Origin: Valencia hispanica
Lineage: Eukaryota; Chordata; Actinopteri; Cyprinodontiformes; Valenciidae
Length of the DNA stretch: 64,000 bases
Assembly (NCBI GenBank): GCA_963556495.2
Contig: OY747709.1
Location: 14,152,400-14,216,399, forward strand
Direction: 5' to 3'
Part shown: one piece after another, positions 1-11,600 of the stretch
Numbering within the stretch: the first letter of the stretch is position 1
How the letters are laid out: every line of letters begins with the position of its first letter
Position numbers and translations under genes: made by a program
The notes under the pieces: generated by a model
Database searches by the model: none
Told to the model about the DNA's origin: nothing
Seen by the model: only the letters and a program-made list of their open reading frames with translations

Positions 1-151
1 TTTTGTAACGTCGTTGATGCAGTATTTAAAGTCGGGTCCCCCGCAGCTCCAGGACATGTCCTCCAGGCTGAACGACTGGTTTGAGCGCAGCATGATGATC
101 TCGATAGCGCTCGACTTTAACAGAGCAATCTGGTCCTCTGCAGTCAGCTCT
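1..151 (-). CDS. vdra: vdr ligand-binding domain exon (H4/H5), cut by window edge
   Basis: The acceptor TTTTTGCAG lies at 152-160 and the exon runs off the window start after 151 bases, encoding [14 protein letters not shown] through [18 protein letters not shown] (residues 248-297). The vertebrate exon is 152 bp, so the real donor is probably one base outside the window; this is inferred, not seen. R269 and S273 correspond to R274 and S278 of mammalian VDR, which hydrogen-bond the 1-hydroxyl of calcitriol and the pocket. Helices 6-12 and the AF-2 helix are not in the window. Confidence 0.95.
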
Positions 152-2160
152 CTGCAAAAAAACAAACAAAACAACAGGTGCATATGCAGCAGAGGGACGA
201 AAAACATAAGGAATGTTGTCACAACCTCAGCTATAGAGTGCATCAGTTGCTTTTTAACCTTAAATCAGACATTTTTGGGGTTTTTTTTTTCTCAACTCTG
301 CAACAGAAGAGCCTTTTCAGTGAGATGTTTTTATTCCTAAAATGCTCATTCATTAAATTATATGTTATTAAATAAACAGTAAAAAACTGCTTCTGTTTAC
401 GATCACATTATTTAAACAAAGACTAAGATGTAAGGGGTAATCGATAATCTCTTTGCTGTAGCAACGCTTGGCAGTAAACTGTATATTGTCATAAAGTCTG
501 TTTATTTCGCTTTAAATTGTGCCAGAACTGTAAGGATCTCTCTCACCAGAACAACATCAAGATCATCATCATCATCAGAGGCAATCTCGATGCTGAAAAC
601 AAATTAGCTCTTGATCACACGCTGGGCCATTCCACCACTATGCCTGTCATGATAACAAATTTGCTGGACGATAAATTGCCCCAGACTTTATTGTGATAAA
701 CAATAAGAAAGTCGTTGTGAGACCCTTTTCAACTAATGCTATAATTAATGCATGTACACCCTCTGAACAGACAATAAAACGTTTTTTTTTTAAAGAACAT
801 TTACCACTGCAACTGGAAGATATTTTTAATATTCAATATACATTAACAAAACAACTGAAACAATAAAAAAAGCTCTGAACAAAACTGCCTTTCAAAAACC
901 TGATAATCACGTGGACAGACAAGAAAAACCACCAGTCAGCAGTTTTGTAACCAAAAAGTGTAAGCTAAAAACAAAAATGCTCAGTATGAATGAAAAGAGA
1001 CATTTTGTTTTACTCTCCCACTACAGATAAATGCTCCATATCTGCCTTTTTTTCCCCAGTCTCTTTGGTAGAAAGATCGAGATATGCAAAATAAAACAAA
1101 CACGTATGCAAATGTTTTCGTGTGGGAAGTTGATTCAGTTGAAGATTTAAAGATTATATAGAAAGTGGCTACTTAATAGAAAAAAACCTCAAATATTAAA
1201 GTACAAAACTACAGCTTGAGCTGTAACAAGTGATTTTATATCCATTTATTTTATGTATAATGTAGACACTCAACCATATTTTAATAAAACTGACAAAAAA
1301 AGAAACACTAATCATAGTGACATTTAGCAGTTTTTTTATGTTTTTAACATGAACAGGGAGGATATTTAATCAACCTTTCCTGCAGAGAAAGTATCTCAAT
1401 GTTCTGATACCAGGCACACTCATCACATTATTCTAGCCCACAATGAGATCCATTAAAGAGATAACAGCCCGAAAGTTCTACTTAACCACTTACTAACGAG
1501 AGAATGTGCGAGTGTGTTTCTGTGTCTGTGTGAGACAGATGAAAGTATGACGTGCACGACTGAGTACAGAACGTTCTTTATATATGTACGAACAAAGGTG
1601 GCTGCTTGGAAACGTATTCGTTGTGGTTTAAGATCAGATCAACAGTGTATTTGTGACTGTTCTATGAACATATGCAGCAGATGGACTTCATTTGATCCTT
1701 TTATTTAACACAGTCCTAGCTCTGAATATTTGAATAGGTCTATAAATGATATGCAGGAAGGACAATGCATCAGCATTGACGGCCACATTTATTGGCTCCC
1801 TGGTGAATGTGTAAAAAAAATGAAAAAACTATAAAGTAAAATAATCTATTACAGTCAATTAATTTCTGACTAAAAGTGTAGAAAAATCCAACTTATTTTA
1901 CAGAAATAGAGGATCACATGGGGAGATCTGTGAAGATTGGAGCCTTTCCGCATCTCATTCATGCTAAGATCGGTGTATGACACACTCCCAAGTCCAACAA
2001 ACTTGCACAAGTGGGGCTTAAAGACCTCATGACACGAAGTTGACATTTTTTAACAGAACATAAAATGAAGAAATCTGAACCCAATGGACTATGTCAAAGT
2101 CATAAACACGCCTTGTATAATCCTACTGAGAGCAAAAAAACGCTGCGGTGACTAGCATTT
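152..2160. other. vdr intron, no feature seen
   Basis: This is the start of the 7.4-kb intron. It is AT-rich with short homopolymers and no coding, RNA or recognisable repeat signal. Confidence 0.6.
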
Positions 2161-2310
2161 TACTACTGTATCACTGCGCACTGAACGAGCCGAAAGCCGG
2201 AAGTGACGTTAGCGAGAGAACGCATTCTGTTTGTTGGCACATTTGACAGCGGCTTTTCAGCTGTGACTGGGACCGCTATTTTCTATTTTTGACAAAGAAA
2301 AGTGATTGCA

Positions 2311-2695
2311 ATGCCTTCGTGTTGTGTTGGGGGATTTTGCTCAAATACACACAAGGACTGTGTCAGTTTATTTAAGTTTCTCAAAGACCCAGAGTTACTG
2401 TCTAAGTGGGTGAAACATGTTAGACGCACCCGTGAGTAGTGGGCTCCCTCCTCCTCCTCTCTTCTCTGCTCGGAACATTTTGAGCAGAATTGTTTTTATT
2501 ACTATGATAAAGGAATCCCTGGGTTGTTTAGTGTGTGTTGCTGCCGGTAGCTGTACCTGCAGTGTTCCACAGGAGTGTGACAGAGTGGCGGCGGTACTGT
2601 GGTGGTGCTTGTGGACTGCGCAACACTGACAGCGTCAGCATCGCTACTCCTACAAGCTCACTTCCACTGAAACCCCAGTTAGATCTCGTGTTTCA
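2311..2695 (+). pseudogene. THAP-domain fragment, broken
   Basis: From the ATG at 2311 the frame reads MPSCCVGGFCSNTHK, then a W-containing helix (LLSKWVKHVRR) and LCSEHF, which is the C...C...W...CxxH layout of the THAP zinc-binding DNA-binding domain. A TAG at 2437-2439 interrupts it, and the diagnostic AVPxxF motif appears near 2550 in a different frame (AVPAVFHRS), so a frameshift has also occurred. THAP domains occur in P-element and Kolobok transposases and in domesticated THAP genes. In this repeat-rich intron a transposon origin is more likely, but no transposase core follows. Opposite in orientation to vdr. Confidence 0.72.
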
Positions 2696-3119
2696 AGAAG
2701 CATAGGCTCATTTTAGCCGGGGACACCAGGGACATGTCCCGACCACTTTTCTAAACCTGATGAATTTCTTACCAGCGCAAATCTAACATCCACTTGTACT
2801 CCCAGCACAATTTCCACATAATCAGTATCTGAACAGACTATTATTTAAATGACTCCATTGCACTCTCATACAGTCATGATTTCTTTCTGCGCAGATGCTG
2901 CAGCGTTCTTTGCAGTGGATACATCAAGGTTTTAGTCCATATGCAAACACGCTCAGGGCAGAGTCCTGCAGTGCCGCTGGTACCCGTTTCAAGATACATC
3001 AATTAAATTTAATGGGTCTGGCTGGAGTTTCTTTATTGCAGGTTAAAAAAATGAATTTAATACTTTTGTTTGTTTACGAATCCCAAAGAGAATGGTATTG
3101 ATATATTGTGTTTGTGGAG

Positions 3120-3334
3120 AGAACATGGCAGAATATTCCCCCAACTTTGCGCTGACACCAGAATGTTCCCGCTATCCTGCGCTGCAGAGAGATTTTTCTG
3201 CGACTGAATTTGTGATTCAGGAACGGAGAGCGCAGATAAAGTCAGGGACTGTGGACAATATTTTGTTTCTGGACAGAGATATCTGCATCAAATTAATTTC
3301 AGATGTACAATGTTTCAAAGAATTAAAAGGGACA
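3120..3334 (+). pseudogene. hAT transposase C-terminal remnant
   Basis: The frame contains RDFSATEFVIQERRAQIKSG followed by TVDNILFLDRD, which resembles the conserved hAT-superfamily C-terminal dimerisation segment (pattern S/ER-FS-AG--ERR--L----V--LLFL). The upstream part of the same frame has no recognisable catalytic core. This is a short degenerate relic in a vdr intron. Confidence 0.6.
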
Positions 3335-3337
3335 TGA

Positions 3338-4525
3338 TTCATTGTAATATAGGCTAATTTACAATCCTTTGGGGATTGTGTTATTTTCTGTCTTTGATCG
3401 GTTTTTTAAAACTGTAGCCTAATGGAAAAATGTAAAGGCCATTGTTAGCAGGGCTCCTTACGGTGCGGCAGGAAGATCGAGTGAGAAAATGAAGCAGGAC
3501 ATCACACAAAAGTTCACTTTCTGACGGGCGGCTCAACCACTCCACTACTCCATCAGGTAGAGAGTGCATTCACAAAAAGGAATAGGAATACCATCTGAGG
3601 TGTTTGTGTGATGAGCTTTTGCAGTCAGTTTATTATGACGCAACCTCTATTTATCAGTCAGTACAATAATCAGAAACACCTGTGGACACAAACTAACAGC
3701 CGTCCTTCATTTTGAAAGTTTACAATTCAAGCCACTGACCACTTGATGCAGACGCACAGAGTTTAGGAAACTGAAAAAATCAAAAAAGATTCTTATGAGA
3801 GCATCTGTGCATCATCATCGCAGACCTGGACACTGTACTCAATGCAGCGCTTTTTCATCCGGCGGACGCAATAAGAAAGTTGAGAAAGAAGTGGCGCTTG
3901 TTATTCCAGTGTGCGACCGGAGCGGATTCAGCCTCCCTTATGCACAAGCAGGTGCACAATTCAAGTCCATGGACCATGAGAAAGTTGTAAGACTGCAGGT
4001 AAAATGTTCATATTTAGTACATGTTTTCATCTGCTCCATGTGTGATGGCACGATGGAGATTCTTTGTTCAGCTTGTTCAGGCTGAATATGAACTAAAATG
4101 AATGAAGAATTAAATAATATTCAATATGTTTCAGATTTTCGGAATTCTCAGAATGACAAGGGTTGTAAAGGGAACACGTTGTATTACTGCGCATATAGCC
4201 TATAGCCGACAGCTGAATAATTATAGGCTATATGAATAATCAATAATTATCCCCAGCAGTTTTAAAAACAAACTGACGCCCTTGTCCAGAAGAGACAGGT
4301 ACATATTCAAAGCAGTTTTGCTATAACTACGTCCAGTACGTCTGGATTAGTTTATTTTTAGTTTTAAAACTGATTTACCATATTTACATTATGTAATGTA
4401 TTTTTTTCAGGTCACTGCTAAAATCACTACACGTTAATATTATTATGCGCATTTATATCATTTTGTTAATAATTTACCCACTATTAAGTTATTTCTAATC
4501 CTTACCAACCTGTGTTTCCCTGATG
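3338..4525. other. intron DNA, no assigned feature
   Basis: AT-rich noncoding sequence between transposon relics. A short open frame at 3795-4085 has no family signature. Confidence 0.45.
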
Positions 4526-4705
4526 TCACTTCGCTTCTCTGACCGGCTTTCTTCTATCCATCTCAGTCGTTGTGTGCGGCTGGTATCTGTACGGTTCCAT
4601 GCCTCTAGAAGCACCAGAACCGGCTGCATTTTCCACCTCAAAAATCATCTCAAGGCTAAAACTGGAGGAAGAATCTTCCGAGCCTTCAAATATGAGCGCC
4701 TCCAT
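4526..4705 (-). pseudogene. possible transposon-associated exon with MEPYRYQP motif
   Basis: A 59-codon open frame starts at an ATG (4705-4703). It is rich in E/S and contains MEPYRYQP followed by a charged tail. Short acidic N-terminal exons with an EPYxxxP word are, as I recall, frequent in repetitive fish genes tied to mobile elements. I cannot name the family. No splice site or partner exon was established. Confidence 0.35.
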
Positions 4706-4833
4706 CAGGCCTGACAGCGGTAGTTTTCGGACTGTCCAGCCTGAGCAGTTCTGTCGCTGACGTCACATGGAGACGTAGCTTTGAAGCCGCGATTAAGCTA
4801 ATATTTTTGAAACTCTAATTATCACATAAAATC

Positions 4834-5613
4834 AAGTCTGTTTGGCTCATGAATTTACACAACCACATACAAGATGCATTATGTCATAATACATTTACAT
4901 TAAATCAGCTTGGTGTCATGAGATCTTTAAGAGAGAACCCATTATGCAAGCTTTGTGGGGAGAGGGGTACCATGGCACACATCCTGTCAGGGTGTAAAAC
5001 AGCACTTGCCCAAAGATACAAGTGGCGCCATGACAAGGTGCTCATGACACTCGCCAACACCCTGGAGAAAGAGAGATGCAAGAAACACCAACCACAAGGG
5101 AGATCAATAGCATCAATCAAGTTTGTAAGAGCAGGTCAAAAGCCACCAACCACAGTAGCAACAAGAACAAATCTCCTGTAAATGGCCCAAGCATGGGAAC
5201 TGAAGGTAGACCTGGGGGAAAAACTTCAATTCCCCCCGGTTGTCCAGACAACCCTAAGGCCAGATGCAGTGCTGTGGTCTGAAGAGGCAAAGAAGATCAT
5301 CCTCATTGAACTTACAGTCCCATGGGAAGAGGGTTGTGAGCAAGCATTTGAGAGAAAAAGCGCTAAATACCAGGATCTCTTGCATGACTGCAGGGGGAAA
5401 AGTTGGCAGGCATGCCTCTTCCCAGTCGAGGTCGGCTGTAGAGGATTCCCTGCCCAGTCAGTGTGGAGAATGCTCACAGCCATTGGGGTGACGGGGAGGG
5501 AGAGAAAGACAGAGGTTCGCAGGATGGGGGAGGCAGCAGAGAGAGCCTCTTCCTGGGTATGGAGCAGGAGAGAGGAGCTTAACTGGAAGCCAGGGGGAGT
5601 TGATGGGCAGTGA
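4834..5613 (+). pseudogene. C-terminal fragment of REL-endonuclease LINE (R2/NeSL-like)
   Basis: One continuous frame, broken by a single TAA at 5179-5181. It encodes a C2HC knuckle (CKLCGERGTMAHILSGC), a linker, then LRPDAVLWSEEAKKIILIEL and TVPWEEG, ending in SVWRMLTAIGVTGRERK. The RPD ... ELTVPW pattern is the restriction-like (PD-x-E/D) endonuclease found at the C-terminus of site-specific non-LTR retrotransposons such as R2, NeSL and R4 types. The reverse transcriptase is missing, so this is a 5'-truncated copy. R2-like is the best guess but the clade is uncertain. Confidence 0.65.
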
Positions 5614-5939
5614 TTTGGTGTTGCGGTTCAGGGTCGAAAGACCCAATGATCGTTGGATACCGCCTGATGACATCAACTCTTCCTGGCCAAGGCTACATTC
5701 ACCAAAAGTGAATGAAGGAGAAGCATCCTTGGATGCAATTGTAATCAATTTAGCATTAGGGATTTTTTTATTACAGTATTGGTAGTATTGGTTAGCATTA
5801 GGGGTTATCATTGTAAACATCTACTTTACCTTTGAAGATAATTGTTTTTTTGTTTAGAATTTTTAAATAGTAATCCAGGGCTTTGTTTCCCTGGGATTAT
5901 GGCACTTGCATCCCGTAATATTTAATGGGATACAGATGC

Positions 5940-6455
5940 TCATTTGTTTGAGTCAATGGCCTCTAGGGTGGATGAGGACCAGTGTTTATCTTGTCACCAC
6001 ACGGTGAGCAGGATGACAAAGGAGGGAAAGGTAAAATCTCCAAACCTCAGCCTTCGAGAAATGCAGCAGAAAGGGGCATCTTGGAATCCCCAAGTCTCCA
6101 TAGCAACCATTAGACACAATCTATAGTTTAAAGAGTCTTCCTTCCTATCATCACAAATGTAAACATATACATTCTGCTAAACATTTCGGGGACTGAAGAC
6201 AAAACTGTGTGCTTGGTCAGTGTGGTAGTACAGCTGGTTCTGCGTGTGGCGGCAGGCCTTAGACAGGAAACGGGCGGGGCAGGAGGGATATGGTCATGAG
6301 GCCACGGGTCATTCTGCGACCTCAGGGCAGCAACCCATGCAGTAGCAACAAACACTGCAGGGGAGTCTTTCACAAAACAAGCGATGAGTATGTGGAAGAG
6401 CACCTTAAGCCAACAGTTAGGCATGGTGGAGGATCTGTAATGCCCTGGGCCTGTC
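5940..6455 (+). mobile_element. badly decayed Tc1-like transposase remnant
   Basis: Near 6010-6125 the translation PNLSLREMQQKGA...VSIATIRHNL resembles the second helix-turn-helix of Tc1 transposases. Near 6385-6450 the stretch EYVEEHLKPTV-RHGGGSVM resembles the Tc1 HGGGSxMxWG motif, after several frame changes. No terminal repeats or complete catalytic triad were seen. Confidence 0.48.
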
Positions 6456-7516
6456 GCCATCGGTGAACTGTAAATGATTCACCATTGGTCGGTTTCGAAA
6501 GACAAACCATGGAGGCATATCAAGGTAATACTGCCGCCACGGTGTGTCCTTTGAATGTGCCGTGCCGGCATGGCGAGAATACTGCGACATTCGTGCCGCC
6601 AAGCTTGATAGTAATATTACCGCAACGCCGGACTTGATCACTTATGAATGACCAAAGGCTCCCTGATGGTGCCTCTGCTTTGCGGCAAAGTGGTGCCATT
6701 TTCTTTTTAAAACAGGCTACTGTGTCTTTCAAAAAAGAAATAGACCAAAACTTACAGCAGAACAACACAGAAGTTGTTCAGACACAAAACCGACTTTCAT
6801 ATAGCAGCTCTATACTCCCAGTTTCTCTGGTATATTTCCTCCCATAGTGCGGTTTGTTTTTAATGGTTATGTGTCAGCTCAATGCTTAGCCAAAGCTTGT
6901 TTAAGTGTATTCTTGGAAGAGCTTGTTTGTTTTCATCTCTCCGATTAATGTCCTGCATACGTGTGGGCAGCCGATCACTGTGTTCTCTGTGTAGGCGGGA
7001 ACCTCATTCAGGTTCCTGTGTGTGTGTGTGTGTGAGTGCTGCTGCTTTCATGTGGCCGATTTTACAAGAAAATAAATCAGAAACGGAACAAAACAGCAGG
7101 AAGCAAAACTGTTGCACTGTGATCTTGGTGCTTTCTGAGGTGTTTCTGCAGATACATTTGTTCAGCTTGGGCAGGCTGCTAAAACTCTAATGTATTTCAG
7201 ATATTTTCATCATTGAAGCAGCTGATTTACAGACTGATTAATAACTTTTAGGTCAATTGGTTAACTATTTGATTTTCTAATTATAAACAACAAATAATCT
7301 CAGTTTGCAGAAGCAAAGCAATAGTTGCCAATGTTTGTCTTTTTGCCTCTTTATTTTCAATGTTTACTACAAAAATCATTTTTTATTCTGCCCATCAACT
7401 AAAATTTGGAAATTGTAAGGCGCTCAAATATAAAACAACCAGGTAAAATAGCAGACAGAAGAAAAAAACGTGTTGAACAAGAGGCAACATTTACTGCCGC
7501 TCTTCAAAATTCACAC
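6456..7516. other. vdr intron, no feature except a TG repeat
   Basis: Noncoding. A short (TG)n tract lies at 7018-7034. Confidence 0.5.
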
Positions 7517-7694
7517 CTGAAGCCTGGAATCATCTTGGCAAATCCAATGACTTTCTGGATGCTGTAGGAGACCAGGTCGGCCAGGTGGGGCAGCATAGAG
7601 AGCTTTGTGTCCTCCTCGCAGGAGTCAGGACTACTCGCTCCATCCTGGTACATCATCAGCAGGTTGCTGAAGTTCATCTTGGTGTCAACAGACT
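7517..7694 (-). CDS. vdra: vdr ligand-binding domain exon (H1-H3 region)
   Basis: This 178-bp exon starts after an acceptor ending GTTCAG in phase 1 and ends AG/GTGTGA inside an Arg codon. It encodes about residues 188-247: SVDTKMNFSNLLMMYQDG, an acidic linker, then LSMLPHLADLVSYSIQKVIG and FAKMIPGF. S232 corresponds to a ligand-contacting serine of mammalian VDR (S237), and K241 to the coactivator charge-clamp lysine (K246), with a constant offset of five residues. The frame is intact. Confidence 0.95.
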
Positions 7695-8142
7695 CTGAAC
7701 AGATTGAGAAGCAAGAGCAATATCAGTAATGATTTTAATAAGCTCTAATAAATGGTAAAGCTCTGAACGTACAATTTTATAACATCGGGAAAATAATCCA
7801 ATACAACTAGAGGTCAGAATCGGACAGCTTTTTCTTGATCTGATCTAAACTGTGATTAGCATGTCAAATACTGAAAATTAAGTTTTTCTTTAAATCTATT
7901 AAAACTGAGGAAAAACTGAATCAGGTATTTTCAACAAATAAAATAAATAAATATAAAGCCCATATTGATAACTACCAAAGGAAATAAATGATTCTTTTTA
8001 TTTTCTAAGTAAGTTCGGATCAATTCACATTTTGCTCGTGGACCGCTGAATTAATTGAGCCGAGTTTGGAACTTGGTCATTTTAACCCTGAATGATGAAT
8101 GGGAAGGAGCATGAAAGAAGAATGAGTCGTTATTTATCTCAC

Positions 8143-8242
8143 CAGGTGAGTGATTAAATGAATCAGAGGAGGCATCAGACAGCGAGTGAAGGGAGGCAGC
8201 TCTGCTGGCACTGCGGGTTACCGGGCCGTCACGCACTGGAGG
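8143..8242 (-). CDS. vdra: vdr hinge/insertion-loop exon
   Basis: This 100-bp exon encodes residues 155 to part of 188: PPVRDGPVTRSASRAASLHS and a serine-rich tail ending NHSP. It covers part of the variable insertion region of the VDR ligand-binding domain, which is flexible in known structures. The acceptor is TTTTCAG and the donor CCTG/GTGAGA leaves phase 1, which is completed by the first two bases of the next exon. It is about 20 bp shorter than the mammalian exon, as expected for this poorly conserved loop. The serine block is the part that points to a teleost Vdra-type receptor. Confidence 0.93.
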
Positions 8243-8495
8243 CTGAAAACATGCAGAGGAACAGACATTAACATGCTCAAAGCCGTTTCTCCTGTGCCTC
8301 AGTCGGAGTTCTGAATTAAAATGATGTGCACACTTAAACGTCCGTCAAACATTCAACGTTGTTCATGAAACTGACTGTTTATTTAAATACATGAAAGGGG
8401 CGACTTTTTTTCTGGAATAACCAAAATGTTACTGTTGTTGATTGGACGATGTGTAAGAGCAGTGAAGTGATGCGTTGACAGCAGCTGCTGCAGCA

Positions 8496-8534
8496 CCAGC
8501 AGTGTGAGTGTGTGTGTAGGTGTGTGTGGGTGTG
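8496..8534. repeat. TG/GTGTG-rich microsatellite
   Basis: An impure TGTGTG tract in the vdr intron, visible by eye. Confidence 0.6.
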
Positions 8535-9231
8535 GAAGCTTGGGCACATAAATGAAAGACCACACTGAATAACTGCTACAGTGAGAGCAGCGCGTAATCA
8601 ACGTGTTACAGCTTCCACTTGAACAGCCTGGAGGTCTGACGCAGTTATGTACACCTGTAATAGTGATGTGTGTTGACCTGTTCTTTTTGTTTATCTAAGG
8701 AGTAACCTCAGGTCTTCTTCTGTAAACATCTGACTGTTTTTACCAGATAATTCATTTCATTGATCTCCAAACAAGCACTTTAGATCCATTCTAATTCCCT
8801 CTGTAGTTTCCGTACAGTGTTGAGATCTGCTGCCCAGAGTGGGTGTGGATTACTCACCGCTTCATCTTGAAAGCTTGCGGTTCACTCCTAGTTCAATGCA
8901 ATACCTACAACTTAATATTCGGAAAACTCACTCATCTGCTACTCGACTAGACCATGCCTGTGGCTGTCTGCACAGCGTTCAGTGCTGCAATCATACTCCA
9001 CACTAAGAAATCAAAGAGTCTGTGGGACTTTGTCAGATATTCTGGTTATTCTTTACGCCCCCTATCATTTGCTCTGGACTTTACTGTTGCTGAAGGCCAA
9101 TGGAAAAATGTTGTCTGATGTAGGAAGGAAAATTTTGCAAAATCTCTTGGTAATATAAGTAACTGGTGTAGATGACGACAAGAGGAGCCATAATGATTCA
9201 ATCTGACTCAAATGCAAATATGGTGACGTAC

Positions 9232-9300
9232 AGTGCCTCACAAAAGTAATTGGGACACTTTGAATGTTAACACACTTTTAATGTTACAGCCACAACGATT
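9232..9300 (+). repeat. solitary Tc1-type terminal repeat
   Basis: TA followed by CAGTGCCTCACAAAAGTA matches the outer end of common fish Tc1 elements (CAGTGCCTTGCAAAAGTAT type). No transposase or opposite end is adjacent, so it is a relic. Confidence 0.5.
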
Positions 9301-9635
9301 TGGTTGGCATTTTATATCATGCTTGAGAAAAATTTCTGGATACTCCGTGAGTAACTTTACTAAATAAAGAACAAGCTTGTTTTAACCAAAAGTGCTCCAG
9401 ACACAGCCCTACAAGTTTATGTTGTTTCGATGTCATTTTCCATCTGATGAGCCTGTTCTTTACATATTGTCACTGAAAGTACTTTACCATACATATATAC
9501 ATTACCTACTGGAAGTATTAGTTGTTTTTTTTGGAACAGTGCCTATTCCTCCCAAAATTTTGGCTTTTTTTAACTCTTACTCGAGTAACTTCTTGGACGG
9601 CTACTTTTTACTTTTACCTACCCACCTGTGCTTTA

Positions 9636-10909
9636 CAGGTCCTTCTCAAAAAATTAGCATATTGTGTTAAAGTTCATTATTTTCCATAACGTAATGATAA
9701 AAATTAAACTTTCATATATTTTAGATTCATTGCACACCAACTGAAATATTTCAGGTCTTTTATTGTTTTAAAACTGATGATTTTGGCATACAGCTCATGA
9801 AAACCCAAAATTCCTATCTCAAAAAAATTAGCATATCATGAAAAGGTTCTCTAAATGAGCTATTAACCTAATCATCTGAATCAACTAATTAATTAATTAA
9901 CAGTGGACTGAGTCTGGAGTAGAAACATCCAGAGCCACCGTGCACAGGCGTGTGCAGGAAATGGGCTACAAGCCACTTTTGAACCAGAAACAGCGGCAGA
10001 AGCGCCTTACCTGGGCTACAGAGAAGCAGCACTGAACTGTTGCTCAGTGGTCCAAAGTACTTTTTTCGGATGAAAGCAAATTTTGCATGTCATTCAGAAA
10101 TCAAGGTCCCAGAGTCTGGAGGAAGACTGGGGAGAAGGATATGTCAAAATGCCTGAAGTCCAGTGTCAAGTACCCACAGTCAGTGATGGTCTGGGGTGCC
10201 ATGTCAGCTGCTGGTGTTGGTCCACTGTGTTTTATCAAGGGCAGGGTTAATGCAGCTAGCTATCAGGAGATTTTGGAGCACTTCATGCTTCCATCTGCTG
10301 AAAAGCTTTATGGAGATGAAGATTTCATTTTTCAGCTCGACCTGGCACCTGCTCACAGTGCCAAAACCACTGGTAAATGGTTTACTGACCATGGTATTAC
10401 TGTGCTCAATTGGCCTGCCAACTCTCCTGACCTGAACCCCATAGAGAATCTGTGGGATATTGTGAAGAGGAAGTTGAGAGACGCAAGACCCAACACTCTG
10501 GATGAGCTTAAGGCCGCTATCGAAGCATCCTGGGCCTCCATAACACCTCAGCAGTGCCACAGGCTGATTGCCTCCATGCCACGCCGCACTGAAGCAGTCA
10601 TTTCTACAAAAGGATTCCCGACCAAGTATTGAGTGCATAACTGAACATAATTATTTGAAGATTAACTTTTTTTTATATTAAAAACACTTTTCTTTTATTG
10701 GTCGGATGAAATATGCAAATTTTTTGAGATAGGAATTTTGGGTTTTCATGAGCTGTATGCCAAAATCATCAGCATTAAAACAATAAAGGACCTGAAATAT
10801 TTCAGTTGGTGTGCAATGAATCTAAACTATATGAAAGTTTAATTTTTATCATTACATTATGGAAAAGAATGAACTTTATCACAATATGCTAATTTTTGAG
10901 AAGGACCTG
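9636..10909 (+). mobile_element. Tc1/mariner element with IR/DR ends
   Basis: The 1,274-bp element is flanked by TA on both sides (9634-9635 and 10910-10911). Ends are inverted repeats of about 200 bp, beginning CAGGTCCTTCTCAAAAA. The motif CTCAAAAAATTAGCATAT occurs at the outer end (9644-9661) and, with one extra A, at the inner edge of the left repeat (9818-9836), the IR/DR arrangement known from Sleeping Beauty-like Tc1 transposons. It encodes an antisense (relative to vdr) transposase pseudogene. It lies in the intron between the 185- and 100-bp vdr exons. Confidence 0.92.
9901..10632 (+). pseudogene. Tc1-family DDE transposase, N-terminally deleted, one stop
   Basis: The reading frame runs from SGVETSRATVHRRVQEMGY (end of the paired-like DNA-binding domain) to the TGA at 10630, about 243 codons against roughly 340 in the family. 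The DDE catalytic residues are all present: D in SDESKF, D in FQLDLAPAH, and E in NSPDLNPIENLW with exactly 34 residues between the last two (DD34E). A TGA at 10033-10035 interrupts the frame before the first catalytic Asp; Trp is usual there, so a TGG to TGA change is likely. The N-terminal first helix-turn-helix and start codon are deleted. The open part starting at ATG 10087 lacks the first catalytic Asp. The copy cannot make an active transposase. Confidence 0.9.
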
Positions 10910-10933
10910 TACTTGACAAAAACAAGTCCATAA

Positions 10934-10974
10934 TCCATCCATCCATCCATCCATCCATCCATCCATCCATCCAT
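10934..10974. repeat. (ATCC)n tetranucleotide microsatellite
   Basis: About ten tandem ATCC units immediately beside the Tc1 element. Confidence 0.9.
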
Positions 10975-11014
10975 CTAAGTAGTTGTATTTCTAACCCTGC
11001 CCATAAACCTGAAC

Positions 11015-11540
11015 ACCTGTCCATGGTGGTGGAAGCATCATGCTGTGGGGATGGCTTCTCTTCAGCAGGGACCTAAATTCAGGGCAATCCTTAAAGAGAC
11101 CCCTTTAGACTTGAAACTGGAGCAGAGGATCCCCTTCCAAGAGAACGACGACCCTAACATGTGGAGCTACAGCTACAACTGAGAGGCTCAAATCAAAGCA
11201 TATTGATCTTAGAACGGACCAGTCCAACTCCAAACCGAAATCAAGAGAATAATGTGCAGCAAACCTTGAAAATTAAATCTTTTATTCTGTTTTTTTTTTT
11301 TTTACGCCCACTCTTCATCCTAACTGAACTTGAGCTATTTATTTAGGAATGCACACAATGTTTCAGATTTTTTTTTTTGTAAAAACACTTTGATCCACTT
11401 CACTCTTATGCACTGCTTTTTGTGTGCACATCATATACAATCCCAAGAAAATACATTGATGTTTGCGATTGTAACATGACAAACCTACTTAGACATCCCT
11501 TTGCAAAGTTCTGTACACTGTGTTTACTTCTTTAGTTTTC
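11015..11540 (+). mobile_element. Tc1-like fragment, copy A (3' half)
   Basis: The text reads GGTGGAAGCATCATGCTGTG, the [10 protein letters not shown] motif of Tc1 transposases, then a degenerate segment including the SKHI-LE-T-SPTPN region and a 3' tail similar to that of the copies at 14473 and 48040. Multiple stops and indels; the 5' half is absent. Confidence 0.7.
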
Positions 11541-11600
11541 ACCTGTGGTAACTTGAGTGCTGCTCAGCTAAAGTTATATTATATTCTGAAGCGGACTAAC

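Noticed and set aside
2311..4830. One single THAP/Kolobok transposon spanning the whole interval
   Set aside because: No matching terminal repeats or TTAA pair could be found, and the hAT relic inside belongs to another superfamily.
6128..6460. 110-codon minus-strand frame
   Set aside because: Overlaps the antisense of a degenerate Tc1 remnant; no motif of its own.
10204..10638. 144-codon minus-strand frame
   Set aside because: It is the complement of the Tc1 transposase coding region.
10934..10974. Possible CRISPR-like tandem array
   Set aside because: Plain (ATCC)n microsatellite without spacers in a vertebrate genome.
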